Both the position numbers and the translations under genes were made by a program. Of a stretch of DNA of 22,471 nt, positions 1 to 8,182 are shown piece by piece (within the stretch, counting starts at the first letter, position 1; every line of letters starts with the position of its first letter). Source of the stretch: Thiobacillaceae bacterium (GTDB taxonomy: Bacteria; Pseudomonadota; Gammaproteobacteria; Burkholderiales; Thiobacillaceae); NCBI GenBank assembly GCA_012274165.1, contig JAAPAA010000191.1, forward strand, positions 1-22,471. The letters run 5' to 3'. The notes beneath the pieces are model-generated. The model saw only the letters and a list, made by a program, of their open reading frames with translations, ran no database searches and was not told the origin of the DNA.

Positions 1-99
1 ACCGGTGCTGAACCAGCCGAATTGTTGGCATGGGCAAGTGCGCACTGGCATATCGAAAACGTCCCCAGGCAGGCAGCGATTGCCAACCACACGCCCTGA
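1..99 (+). CDS. possible 3' end of an upstream gene (partial)
   Basis: Frame 1 is open from the window edge to a TGA at 97-99 and gives a plausible C-terminal tail of 32 residues. It contains the string HWHIEN, which recalls the HWGIEN block of ISAs1-type transposases, but the residues after it do not continue that motif. The piece is too short for a family call. It could be a gene tail, a degenerate transposase remnant or chance coding-like sequence. Confidence 0.25.
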   Translation, partial: TGAEPAELLAWASAHWHIENVPRQAAIANHTP

Positions 100-142
100 C
101 CGGACAATCCGCTCTCTGCTTACCGTTTATCGCTCACTCAAC

Positions 143-697
143 ATGGCTCAACTCCCCTCCGCCGTCGAACAAGTCCTGCGCGTCCACGCACCCTTTATCC
201 ATGCCGTGGTCAACGCCCTGCGCAATCGCAGCGAGTTGCCTGAATTGATGAAACAGCTCGACGCCGCCGAGCAGGCGGGCTGGCCGCGACTGGTCGGCGC
301 GCTGCGCCACGTCATCAACGGCCGCCGCGATCCGTCGATCAAGCTGGGGCTGGACGAGGAAGACTGCTTCTTGCTCGATGCCATCCTGCTCGGCATCGAC
401 AACCCCGCCAGCCTGCCGCCGTTGAATGCCCAGCCCGACGGCAGCAGCGCCGCGCCCGGGCTGGCGTCGCTGATCGACGCTTCGGCGCGCGGCGACGCAC
501 AGGCGATGCTGGTGCTCGCCAACATGGCCGAACAGATGATCAAGGCAGGCGGCGACATGGCCTTGCTCGGCGGGCGCATGCGGCGGCTGGTGAACGGCGA
601 GCGCGATGCCGAGCAATTGATTGCCGGGATGGGCGGCCTGGGGCGCGAACTGGTGATCAGCGTGCTCGACGAACTGGCCAAATTGCGGCCGCAGTGA
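143..697 (+). CDS. hypothetical protein, 184 aa
   Basis: The frame is open further upstream, but ATG 143 (MAQLPSAVEQVL) is preferred because the translation before it is low-complexity, Arg/Thr-rich and overlaps the possible tail ending at 99. The product is soluble, with no signal peptide or membrane segment, and looks mostly helical with many Leu, Ala and Glu. A Gly/Met-rich helical C-terminal part (about residues 120-184) reads like a short helical-repeat fold. I do not recognise the family. The gene is followed by the promoter of the tRNA-miaB unit, so it is probably transcribed on its own. Confidence 0.7.
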   Translation: MAQLPSAVEQVLRVHAPFIHAVVNALRNRSELPELMKQLDAAEQAGWPRLVGALRHVINGRRDPSIKLGLDEEDCFLLDAILLGIDNPASLPPLNAQPDGSSAAPGLASLIDASARGDAQAMLVLANMAEQMIKAGGDMALLGGRMRRLVNGERDAEQLIAGMGGLGRELVISVLDELAKLRPQ

Positions 698-716
698 ATG
701 GGACGCGGCAAGCCTT

Positions 717-746
717 TTGACAGTCCCGCCGGGCATCGGCTAAAAT
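717..746 (+). promoter_or_regulatory. sigma-70 promoter for tRNA-Met and probably miaB
   Basis: A perfect -35 TTGACA at 717-722 is followed, after an 18-base spacer, by a -10 TAAAAT at 741-746. The expected start is near 753, about 40 bases before the mature tRNA. The bases just after the -10 are GCGCGGC, a G+C-rich discriminator of the kind found at stringently controlled stable-RNA promoters; that control is inferred. Confidence 0.75.
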
Positions 747-791
747 GCGCGGCTTTTCGGCGTCCCGTGGTTTTGGCGTATCGCGAAAAAA

Positions 792-868
792 GGTGATGTA
801 GCTCAGTCGGTTAGAGCATCGGATTCATAATCCGGGGGTCGGTGGTTCAAGTCCACTCATCACCACCA
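792..868 (+). tRNA. tRNA-Met (CAU), probably elongator
   Basis: A full cloverleaf can be folded by hand. The acceptor stem GGTGATG (792-798) pairs with CATCACC (858-864), the discriminator is A865 and CCA is encoded at 866-868. The D arm is GCTC/GAGC, the anticodon stem TCGGA/TCCGG, the anticodon CAT lies at 826-828 in loop TTCATAA, and the T loop is TTCAAGT. A CAT anticodon also occurs in initiator tRNA and in lysidine-modified tRNA-Ile2. The paired first acceptor base rules against initiator. Elongator Met is favoured over Ile2 from overall resemblance, but the sequence does not strictly exclude Ile2. Confidence 0.95.
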
Positions 869-940
869 CATTCCTGTCTGTCGCGAAGGTTTCCTGCGCG
901 GCAGTCTCCGCCCCCAGTCTCTTCACTGTCACGGCGTCTC

Positions 941-2281
941 ATGAAAAAAATCTACATCAAAACCTTCGGCTGCCAGATGAACGAGTATGACTCGGACAAG
1001 ATGGCCGACGTGCTCAATCTGTCCGACGGTCTGGTGAAAACCGACACGCCGGATGACGCCGACGTGATCCTGTTCAACACCTGTTCGGTGCGCGAAAAGG
1101 CGCAGGAAAAGGTGTTCCATGATCTGGGCCGGGTGCGCCATCTCAAGCTGGCCAATCCTGATCTCATCATCGGTGTCGGCGGCTGCGTCGCTTCGCAGGA
1201 GGGCGCCGCCATCGTGGCGCGCGCGCCGTTCGTCGATGTGGTGTTCGGACCGCAAACGCTGCACCGCCTGCCCGAGCTGATCGCGAAAAAACGTGCGACC
1301 GGCCGCGCGCAGGTCGATATCAGCTTTCCCGAAATCGAAAAATTCGACCACCTGCCGCCCGCGCGCATCGAGGGCGCGTCGGCTTTTGTCTCGATCATGG
1401 AAGGCTGCTCCAAATACTGCACCTTCTGCGTGGTGCCCTACACGCGCGGCGAGGAAGTTTCGCGTCCGTTCGACGACGTGATCGCAGAGGTAGCCGATCT
1501 GGCCGTACGCGGCATCAAGGAAGTCACCCTGCTGGGGCAAAACGTCAACGCCTATCAGGGCGCGCTGGACGAGGGCGGCACAGCGGATTTCGCCTATCTG
1601 CTGGAGATGGTGCACGAACTCCCCGGTATCGAACGCATCCGTTACACCACCAGCCACCCGCGCGAAATGACGCAGCGGCTGATCGAAACCTACGGCCGTC
1701 TGCCCAAGCTGGTGTCGCATCTGCACCTGCCGGTGCAGTCCGGTTCCGATCGCATTCTGGCGGCAATGAAGCGCGGCTATACCGTGCTGGAATTCAAGTC
1801 GATTATCCGCAAACTGCGCGAACAGCGCCCCGATCTGTGCCTGTCGTCTGACTTCATCATCGGTTTTCCCGGCGAGACCGAGGCCGACTTCGAGGCGACC
1901 ATGAAGCTGATAGTCGATCTCGATTTCGACGCCAGCTTTTCCTTCATCTACAGCAAGCGCCCCGGCACCCCGGCGTCGGATTATGCGGACGATGTGTCCG
2001 CCGAACTGAAATCGCAGCGGCTGACGAAACTGCAGGCGCAAATCGAGGCGCAGGCGCAGAAGGTCAATCAATCCATGGTCGGCACCCGCCAGCGCGTGCT
2101 GGTCGAAGGTCACGCGCGCAAGAATGCAGCGGAACTCGCCGGCCGCACCGACAACAACCGCATCGTCAACTTCGCCGGCCAGCCGCGCCTGATCGGCCAG
2201 TTCGTCGACGTCACCATCACCCAGGCCTTGCCGCACAGTTTGCGCGGCGAAGTCGTCACCCTCGAAAGCGCCGCCGCTTGA
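941..2281 (+). CDS. miaB: tRNA-2-methylthio-N6-dimethylallyladenosine synthase MiaB
   Basis: This radical-SAM methylthiotransferase converts i6A37 to ms2i6A37 in tRNAs that read UNN codons. The N-terminal UPF0004 domain has the three cluster-binding cysteines C11, C48 and C82. The radical-SAM CxxxCxxC is C156, C160 and C163. A TRAM domain closes the protein (about residues 380-442). Length is 446 aa, slightly shorter than the E. coli enzyme. ATG 941 is chosen because MKKIYIKTFGCQMNEYDS is the conserved family start; a longer open frame would run back into the tRNA. No Shine-Dalgarno is evident. The gene lies 72 bases after tRNA-Met with no terminator between, so co-transcription from the promoter at 717 is likely. 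Confidence 0.97.
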   Translation: MKKIYIKTFGCQMNEYDSDKMADVLNLSDGLVKTDTPDDADVILFNTCSVREKAQEKVFHDLGRVRHLKLANPDLIIGVGGCVASQEGAAIVARAPFVDVVFGPQTLHRLPELIAKKRATGRAQVDISFPEIEKFDHLPPARIEGASAFVSIMEGCSKYCTFCVVPYTRGEEVSRPFDDVIAEVADLAVRGIKEVTLLGQNVNAYQGALDEGGTADFAYLLEMVHELPGIERIRYTTSHPREMTQRLIETYGRLPKLVSHLHLPVQSGSDRILAAMKRGYTVLEFKSIIRKLREQRPDLCLSSDFIIGFPGETEADFEATMKLIVDLDFDASFSFIYSKRPGTPASDYADDVSAELKSQRLTKLQAQIEAQAQKVNQSMVGTRQRVLVEGHARKNAAELAGRTDNNRIVNFAGQPRLIGQFVDVTITQALPHSLRGEVVTLESAAA

Positions 2282-3257
2282 AAACCGAAAGTGTTGAACT
2301 GCGCCGGCGCCGGAAGACAACCGGCGGCTGGCCAATCTGTGCGGGCCGATGGACGAGAACCTGCGGCAGATCGAAGCGGCGTTCGACGTCACCATCGGCC
2401 GCCGCGGGGCGAATTTCCGTTTCAGCGGCAATACGGCGCAAGCCGAAAAAGCCGGGCAGGCGATCGAGTATTTCTATAATCGCGCGCACGACGAACTGAG
2501 CCTCGACGACATCCAGCTCGGCCTGGTTGAACTCGCGCGCGCGCGTAGCCCGGGAGAGCTGGGCGCCGACGACGAAGGCCCCGCGCTGCGTACCCGCCGT
2601 GCCGACCTGCGCGCGCGCACCCCGCGCCAGGGCGAATACATCGAGCAGATCCGCAGCCACGACATCACCTTCGGCATCGGCCCGGCCGGCACCGGCAAGA
2701 CCTATCTCGCCGTCGCCTGCGCGGTCGACGCGCTGGAGCGCGAGCAGGTTAAACGATTAGTTTTGACGCGGCCCGCGGTTGAAGCCGGCGAGCGCCTCGG
2801 TTTCCTGCCGGGCGACCTCACGCAGAAGGTCGATCCCTACCTGCGCCCGCTGTACGACGCGCTGTATGACCTGATGGGTTTCGACAAGGTCACGCGGCTG
2901 ATCGAGCGCCACGCCATCGAAGTCGCGCCGCTCGCATTCATGCGCGGACGCACCCTCAATCACGCCTTCATCATTCTCGACGAGGCGCAGAACACCACGG
3001 TCGAGCAGATGCAGATGTTTTTGACCCGCATCGGCTTCGGCGCGCGCGCCGTGGTAACCGGCGACCCGACGCAAATCGACCTGGCCAAACATGTGAAATC
3101 CGGCTTGACCGATGCCGCCGAAATCCTCGCCGATGTGCGCGGACTGGCCTTCACCCATTTCCTGTCCGAAGACGTGGTGCGCCATCCGCTGGTGGGCCGC
3201 ATCGTCGATGCCTACGCCGCGCGCCGCGCGGAAACGGACGTTCGTGGCCGCACCTGA
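2278..3257 (+). CDS. phoH: PhoH-family ATPase (YbeZ), apparent 5' frameshift
   Basis: PhoH/YbeZ is a P-loop NTPase linked to YbeY and RNA metabolism. From ATG 2349 the frame gives 302 aa with Walker A GPAGTGKT (residues 111-118) and Walker B with DEAQ (211-214). The same frame is open back to 2298 and encodes PEDNRRLANLCGP, the normal conserved start of the family, but has no ATG, GTG or TTG there; a TGA at 2295 closes it. TTG 2278, overlapping the miaB stop as TTGA, opens MKTESVEL in the other frame. A one-base loss in the GC repeat near 2299-2313 would explain both pieces. The 5' limit given is the reconstructed start; the uninterrupted frame is 2349-3257. It overlaps ybeY by 14 bases. Confidence 0.9.
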
Positions 3258-3690
3258 ATTCAGCTTGTCGGTACAGTTCGCCAGTGACGCGAACAACCTG
3301 CCGAGCCGCGCGCAAGTACGCCGCTGGGTCACCGCCGCGCTGGAACAACCGGCCGAAGTCACCGTGCGTATTGTCGATGCGGACGAAGCGCAGGCCCTCA
3401 ACCAGGACTACCGCGACAAGGGCTACGTGCCCAATGTGCTGACCTTCGAGTACGGCGAGATTTCGCCTGGCGTGCTGGGCGGCGATGTGGTGATCTGCGC
3501 ACCGGTGGTCGAGCGCGAGGCGCGCGAGCAGGGCAAGCCCCAGGCCAATCACTATGCACACATGGTCGTCCACGGTGTGCTGCATCTGCAGGGCTATGAC
3601 CATATCGAGCCGTCGGATGCCGACATCATGGAATCACGCGAAGCCGCTATACTGCAGCGATTCCACATTCCCAATCCCTACCTTTCCTGA
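3244..3690 (+). CDS. ybeY: endoribonuclease YbeY (rRNA maturation factor)
   Basis: This metal-dependent endoribonuclease acts in 16S rRNA 3'-end maturation and ribosome quality control. The 148-aa product carries the family zinc motif HGVLHLQGYDH, with H110, H114 and H120, and the conserved NVLTFEYG stretch at about 64-71. GTG 3244 is chosen as start because family homology begins around residue 6 and the frame further upstream is only a shadow of phoH. TTG 3265 is an alternative. The start overlaps the phoH stop by 14 bases, which implies coupled translation, and corC begins six bases after the stop. Confidence 0.92.
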   Translation: MAAPEFSLSVQFASDANNLPSRAQVRRWVTAALEQPAEVTVRIVDADEAQALNQDYRDKGYVPNVLTFEYGEISPGVLGGDVVICAPVVEREAREQGKPQANHYAHMVVHGVLHLQGYDHIEPSDADIMESREAAILQRFHIPNPYLS

Positions 3691-3696
3691 CGCAAC

Positions 3697-4551
3697 ATGG
3701 AGTCTGACAGTAGTCCCAAACCGAGCCTGCTCGAGCGCATTTCCCACTGGCTGATGCGTGAGCCCGAAGACCGTGAGCAGTTGATCGAACTGCTGCACGG
3801 CGCCTACGAAAACAGTCTGATGGATGCCGACGCGCTGGCGATGATCGAAGGCGTGCTGCAGGTATCCGAAATGCGCGTCGGCGAGATCATGATCCCGCGC
3901 GCGCAGATGGACGTCATCGACATCAACGATGCGCCCGAAGTCTTCATTCCGCATGTCATCGAAACCGCGCACTCGCGTTTTCCGGTCATCGACCGCGAGC
4001 GTGACGACGTCATCGGGATTCTGCTGGCCAAAGACCTGCTGCGGCATTACGCCGAGCACGATGCCGACATCCGCGGCATGCTGCGCCCCGCCGTGTTCAT
4101 CCCCGAATCGAAGCGATTGAATGTGTTGCTGAAGGAGTTCCGTTCCAACCGCAACCATATCGCCATCGTGGTCGACGAATACGGTGGCGTCGCCGGACTG
4201 GTCACGATCGAGGACGTGCTGGAACAAATCGTCGGCGACATCGAGGACGAATACGACTTCGACGAAACCGAAGACAACATCATCCGCGAACACGACGGCG
4301 TGTTCCGTGTCAAAGCCAGCACCGAAATCGCCGACTTCAACCAGACCCTCGGCGCGCAATTCTCCGACGAGGAATTCGACACCATCGGCGGCCTGGTCGT
4401 GTCGCGCTTTGGCCATCTGCCCAAGCGCGGCGAGTCGGTCAAGTTTGAGGGTTTCAATTTCAGCATATTGCGCGCCGACAGCCGTCGTCTGCATGCCGTG
4501 CGTGTCACGCGCGTGCTGCCGGAAGAGGACGCGCAACTGCCGCTGGTGTAG
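3697..4551 (+). CDS. corC: CorC/YbeX-type CBS-domain protein
   Basis: This is a 284-aa cytosolic CBS-pair protein of the CorC/HlyC family, classically tied to CorA-dependent Mg/Co efflux and, in the ybeZ-ybeY-ybeX operon, to ribosome-related functions. The first CBS motif begins at MRVGEIMIPRAQMDVI (about residue 59), and the second spans roughly 130-185 with VVDEYGGVAGLVTIEDVLE. The C-terminal CorC_HlyC domain runs to the end. No membrane segments are present. It is the last gene of the miaB-phoH-ybeY-corC unit. The lnt gene that often follows corC in proteobacteria is absent; a repeat fragment follows instead. Confidence 0.95.
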   Translation: MESDSSPKPSLLERISHWLMREPEDREQLIELLHGAYENSLMDADALAMIEGVLQVSEMRVGEIMIPRAQMDVIDINDAPEVFIPHVIETAHSRFPVIDRERDDVIGILLAKDLLRHYAEHDADIRGMLRPAVFIPESKRLNVLLKEFRSNRNHIAIVVDEYGGVAGLVTIEDVLEQIVGDIEDEYDFDETEDNIIREHDGVFRVKASTEIADFNQTLGAQFSDEEFDTIGGLVVSRFGHLPKRGESVKFEGFNFSILRADSRRLHAVRVTRVLPEEDAQLPLV

Positions 4552-4625
4552 AGGTTTGTCGTTGGCAGCCCAGTTGCTGGGTTGCATGATTGCGGTTGTG
4601 GTTGGACCTTCAATGGGCATCTGGC

Positions 4626-4663
4626 TGTTGGCCGGGCTACCCCCGGCCACCGGTCAGCAGCCC
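4626..4663 (+). repeat. solo end fragment of the dispersed inverted repeat, hairpin-forming
   Basis: This stretch closely matches the outer end of the right arm (about 13973-14006): both contain GGGCTACCCCCGGCCA followed by GTCAGCAGCCC after a short variable part. It forms a hairpin with GGCCGGG (4630-4636), a five-base loop and CCCGGCC (4642-4648), plus an outer GGCTG/CAGCC pairing. It lies between the convergent ends of corC and the methyltransferase gene and might stop transcription from both sides, but it lacks a T run. The rest of 4552-4728 shows nothing else. Confidence 0.65.
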
Positions 4664-4728
4664 ATTGAGGGTCTAACTATCACCCCCGAAAACGTGCCCC
4701 CGCCCATGTCGAATGCTTCTGCGCTTTC

Positions 4729-5874
4729 TTAAAGCGTATGCCGCCGGTCGCCGCGTGCAAATCCCGCCAGCGGCGCAACCCCGCCCTTGGCTAATCCGAT
4801 CACCTTGAACAAGTCGCCCATCTCGGCCGGTGAAACCAGCCGCTGCACCGCATTGCTTTGCGGCAGAAATGCGGCCGCATCGGTCGGTGATGTTTGCATC
4901 AGCAACTCGGTGAGGCCGGCATTGAGCAGGAAATTTGCCTGGCTGCTGTAGCCTGCCAGATCTAGTCCCGCAGCCTCCCCCGCCCGCGCCGCTGCACTGA
5001 AATCAACGTGCGCGGTGAGATCGCACAGCCCTGGCAGATAGAACGGATCGTCCAGCGCGTGATGGCGGTAATGCGCGCGCAGCGTGCCCATGTGGCGCTG
5101 CGGGTGGTAGTACTCGGCGGCAGCGAAACCATAATCGATCATCAGGATCAGGCCGTGCTGCAGGCTGTGTGCGAGCGAGGCGATCAGGGCGTCGGCCACC
5201 AGATTGATTTCGGACTGATAACCCGGTGCCAGATTCAGGGCGTCGGCACGGGCGCGCAGCATGGGGTCGTCGATGGTGCGGTCCTGCCATGCGAAGTCCT
5301 TGCCATCCAGGCTCACGCCGCGCACCTGTGGCCCGGCTTCCGTCCAGTGCACCAGTTCTACCGGCAGCGCGTCGAGCACCTCGTTGCCGAGAATGACGCC
5401 GCTGAATTGCGCGGGCAGCGTGTCCAGCCACTGCACGCGCCCGGCAAGCTCGGGCCGTTCGCGTGCAATCCGCTCTTGCTGACGGGCGCGCAAATCGGCG
5501 CTCAGTTCCAGGATGCAATAGCGCGCGGGCAGCGCATCGAGCTGTGCCAGTTCGCCCAGCATATCGACCGCCAGGCGTCCGTTGCCCGCGCCCAGTTCCA
5601 GAATGTCGCCGCCGGTTTCCGTCAGCACCGGCGCAATCGCGTGCGCCAGCGTGCGGCCAAACAGCGGCGTCAGTTCCGGCGCGGTGACAAAATCGCCCGC
5701 CGCGCCGAATTTCATCGCGCCTGCTGCGTAATAGCCGAGCCCCGGTGCATACAGCGCGGCTTCCATGAATTGCGCAAACGGGATCCAGCCGCCCGCCTGT
5801 TGAATGAGCGATTGCAGGTGGGCGGTCACGCGCTGGCTGTGGGCAAGTGCGTCGGGACTGGGGATGGGCAGCAT
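4729..5874 (-). CDS. SAM-dependent methyltransferase, MidA/NDUFAF7 family
   Basis: This is a 381-aa protein of the DUF185/MidA family. The mitochondrial members (NDUFAF7) methylate an arginine of a complex I subunit; the bacterial substrate is not known to me. The family-typical block ALYAPGLGYYAAG is at about 40-52, and SAM motif I is ILELGAGNGR at 91-100. GNEVLDALPVE further on is also characteristic. ATG 5874 (MLPIPSPDAL) is chosen because conserved sequence begins there; the frame extends to TTG 5928, giving 399 aa. It is divergent from the pteridine reductase gene and convergent with corC. Confidence 0.9.
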   Translation of the reverse strand: MLPIPSPDALAHSQRVTAHLQSLIQQAGGWIPFAQFMEAALYAPGLGYYAAGAMKFGAAGDFVTAPELTPLFGRTLAHAIAPVLTETGGDILELGAGNGRLAVDMLGELAQLDALPARYCILELSADLRARQQERIARERPELAGRVQWLDTLPAQFSGVILGNEVLDALPVELVHWTEAGPQVRGVSLDGKDFAWQDRTIDDPMLRARADALNLAPGYQSEINLVADALIASLAHSLQHGLILMIDYGFAAAEYYHPQRHMGTLRAHYRHHALDDPFYLPGLCDLTAHVDFSAAARAGEAAGLDLAGYSSQANFLLNAGLTELLMQTSPTDAAAFLPQSNAVQRLVSPAEMGDLFKVIGLAKGGVAPLAGFARGDRRHTL

Positions 5875-5961
5875 GCGGTGGATGAGTTCAGGGATAATGC
5901 GGGGTGGCTGGAAATCCAGGCGGATCAATTTAGAACCATGCGACTATAAAGGCGAATCCCG

Positions 5962-6702
5962 ATGCAAGGAAAAGTAGTGTTGATTACCGGCGGAGCCAAG
6001 CGTGTGGGCGCAGCATCGGCGCGCCTGCTGCACGCGGCGGGCGCCAATCTGATGATCCACTACCGTAGTTCGGCGACCGAAGCGCGTGCCTTGCAGGACG
6101 AGTTGAATGCCGTGCGCGAGGGCTCGGTTGCGCTGATCCAGGCCGATCTGCTCGACATCGGCGGCCTGCCCGCACTGGTCAAGCAAACGGTCGTCACCTT
6201 TGGCGGGCTCGACGTGCTGCTCAACAACGCCTCGAGCTTTTATCCGACGCCGGTCGGCAGCATCGAAGAAAAAGACTGGATCGACCTGATGGGCAGCAAT
6301 CTCAAGGCGCCGCTGTTCCTGTCGCAGGCCGCCGCGCCTGAGTTGAAAAAACGCCGCGGCTGCATCATCAACATTACCGACATCCACGCCGACCGGCCGA
6401 TGAAAAGCTATGTGGTCTATTCCATCGCCAAGGCCGGGCTGGTCGGGCTGACCAAGTCGATGGCGCGCGAGCTCGCGCCCGAAGTGCGCGTCAACGGCAT
6501 CGCGCCGGGGCCGATCATGTGGCCGGATGACGATGCCAATTTCGATGAAGTCTCACGCCAGCGCATCATTTCGCACACCATGCTGAAACGCGCCGGCGAC
6601 CCCACCGACATCGCGCTGGCGGTGCGCTTTTTTGCGATGGACACGCACTTTGTCACCGGCCAGATCCTGGCGGTGGATGGCGGGCGCAGCGCCAAGCTCT
6701 GA
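5962..6702 (+). CDS. pteridine reductase (short-chain dehydrogenase, PTR1-like)
   Basis: This 246-aa NADPH-dependent SDR probably reduces pterins or dihydrofolate. The N-terminal TGGAKRVG has the Arg (R14) that marks pteridine reductases (TGxxxRxG). In place of the usual SDR serine there is D140, 13 residues before Y153 and followed by K157. This matches the spacing of the D181-Y194-K198 triad of Leishmania PTR1, which separates it from FabG-type enzymes. The NNASS motif is at 88-92. AAAGG at 5948-5952 may be the ribosome site, and TATAAA at 5945-5950 could instead be a -10 box. sbcB starts 13 bases downstream, so the two are probably co-transcribed. Confidence 0.9.
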   Translation: MQGKVVLITGGAKRVGAASARLLHAAGANLMIHYRSSATEARALQDELNAVREGSVALIQADLLDIGGLPALVKQTVVTFGGLDVLLNNASSFYPTPVGSIEEKDWIDLMGSNLKAPLFLSQAAAPELKKRRGCIINITDIHADRPMKSYVVYSIAKAGLVGLTKSMARELAPEVRVNGIAPGPIMWPDDDANFDEVSRQRIISHTMLKRAGDPTDIALAVRFFAMDTHFVTGQILAVDGGRSAKL

Positions 6703-6715
6703 GCTGGCTTTCTCT

Positions 6716-8146
6716 ATGCGCAGCTTTCTCTGGCACGACTACGAAACCTTCGGCATCAGCCCGCGCAGCGACCGCCCGGCGCAGTTTGCCGCGATCCGCA
6801 CCGACGCCGGGCTGAATGAAATCGGCGCGCCGCTGATGCAGTATTGCCAGCCCGCGCCGGATTATCTACCCGACCCGCAATCCTGTTTGATTACCGGCAT
6901 CACGCCGCAGCTGTGCCTGGAGCGCGGCGTGCCCGAACACCAGTTCGCCCATGAAATCGAGCAGGCATTCAGCCAGCCCGGCACCATCGGCGTCGGTTAC
7001 AACACCATCCGCTTTGACGACGAGTTCACGCGCTACCTGTTCTGGCGCAATCTGATCGATCCCTATGCGCGCGAATGGCAGAACGAGTGCGGGCGCTGGG
7101 ACGTGCTCGATCTGGTGCGCACCGCTTACGCGCTGCGCCCGGACGGCATCGTCTGGCCGACCAATGAGCAGGGGCGGGTGAGTTTCCGGCTCGAATTGCT
7201 GAGCGCGGCCAATGGCCTGGCGCACGAAGCCGCGCACGACGCGCTGTCCGACGTGCGCGCGACGGTGGCGCTGGCGCGCCTGATCCGCACCAACCATCCG
7301 CGCCTGTTCGATTTTTGTCTGGGCCTGCACAAAAAGGACAAGGCTGCCGAGCAGGTAAACCTGCGCGCCCCGCGTCCGTTTCTGCACATTACCGGGCAGG
7401 TGCCGGTCGAGCGCGGCTGCCTGATGGTGGCGTGGCCGCTGGCGCCGCATCCGACCAATAAAAACGAAATCATCGTGTGGGATCTGGCGCATGACCCCAG
7501 CGAGCTGTTTGCGCTCGACGCCGCCACCATCCGCCTGCGGATGTTTACCAAGGGTGATGCCTTGCCGGACGGCATGAGCCGCTTGCCGATCAAAACCATT
7601 CACCTCAACAAGTCGCCGGTCGTGATCGGCAACCTCAATACATTGAGCCCGGAACGCGCCGAACACTGGGGCGTCGACATGGCTGCGGTGCAGCGGCATG
7701 CGCTTCTGTGCGGCACCGCACCCGACATGAGCGCCATCTGGCAGGCGGTGTTCGAGCGTCCGCCGCAGGCCGCAAGCGATGTCGACGCCGATCTCTACGG
7801 CGGCTTCATCGGCAATGCTGATCGCGCTGTGTTGAATCGCTTGCGTGGATTGCCACCGGCGCAACTGGCGGAGTCGCAACCGGGCTTTGCCGACCCGCGT
7901 CTGAACGACCTGTTGTTCCGCTACCGCGCACGCAATTTCCCCACCTCCCTGAACCCGGCCGAGTCGCAGCAATGGCAGGCGCTTTGCGCCGCGCGGCTGT
8001 TCGATGGGGCGGGCGGCGCACGCACGCTGGAAGCCTTGTTCAACGAGATCGATGCGCTTGCGGAAACGGCGGACGAACGCGGTGAAGCCATCCTCGGTGC
8101 CTTGTACGAATACGCTGAAGCCATTGCGCCCGCCCGCATCGGTTAA
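6716..8146 (+). CDS. sbcB: exodeoxyribonuclease I (SbcB)
   Basis: ExoI degrades single-stranded DNA 3' to 5' in recombination and mismatch repair. The 476-aa product closely resembles the E. coli enzyme (475 aa) throughout. The DEDD exonuclease start is HDYETFG with D8 and E10, followed by RPAQFAAIRTD, LITGITPQ, GYNTIRFDDE and AHDALSDVRATVALA. The C-terminal part has NFPTSLNPAESQQW, typical of the ExoI C-terminal helical domain. ATG 6716 gives the conserved start MRSFLWHDYETFG; the longer open frame upstream overlaps the reductase gene and is not family sequence. The stop TAA at 8144 lies within a TAAAAT that could serve as a -10 for the next operon. Confidence 0.97.
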   Translation: MRSFLWHDYETFGISPRSDRPAQFAAIRTDAGLNEIGAPLMQYCQPAPDYLPDPQSCLITGITPQLCLERGVPEHQFAHEIEQAFSQPGTIGVGYNTIRFDDEFTRYLFWRNLIDPYAREWQNECGRWDVLDLVRTAYALRPDGIVWPTNEQGRVSFRLELLSAANGLAHEAAHDALSDVRATVALARLIRTNHPRLFDFCLGLHKKDKAAEQVNLRAPRPFLHITGQVPVERGCLMVAWPLAPHPTNKNEIIVWDLAHDPSELFALDAATIRLRMFTKGDALPDGMSRLPIKTIHLNKSPVVIGNLNTLSPERAEHWGVDMAAVQRHALLCGTAPDMSAIWQAVFERPPQAASDVDADLYGGFIGNADRAVLNRLRGLPPAQLAESQPGFADPRLNDLLFRYRARNFPTSLNPAESQQWQALCAARLFDGAGGARTLEALFNEIDALAETADERGEAILGALYEYAEAIAPARIG

Positions 8147-8149
8147 AAT
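8144..8149 (+). promoter_or_regulatory. candidate -10 box before the polyene synthase operon
   Basis: TAAAAT overlaps the sbcB stop and is followed by GCGCCGCGC, very like the region after the tRNA-Met promoter -10 (TAAAATGCGCGGC). No convincing -35 is seen at 16-18 bases upstream. The ketosynthase GTG is 34 bases downstream. The operon may instead be read through from sbcB. Confidence 0.3.
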
Positions 8150-8182
8150 GCGCCGCGCAATCCGACCCACACCGACCGCTTC

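Noticed and set aside
929..2431. A 500-aa open frame antisense to miaB
   Set aside because: It mirrors miaB exactly, has a His/Arg/Gln-rich composition typical of antisense frames in G+C-rich genes, and shows no domain.
5008..5949. A 313-aa + strand frame opposite the MidA-type gene
   Set aside because: Shadow of the methyltransferase, whose own motifs are clear; no domain on the + strand.
5962..6702. Pteridine reductase as cofactor supplier to the chorismatase labelled pteridine-dependent deoxygenase
   Set aside because: The deoxygenase name is an old misnomer for chorismatases, which need no pterin; the two genes are 11 kb apart and unlinked in function.
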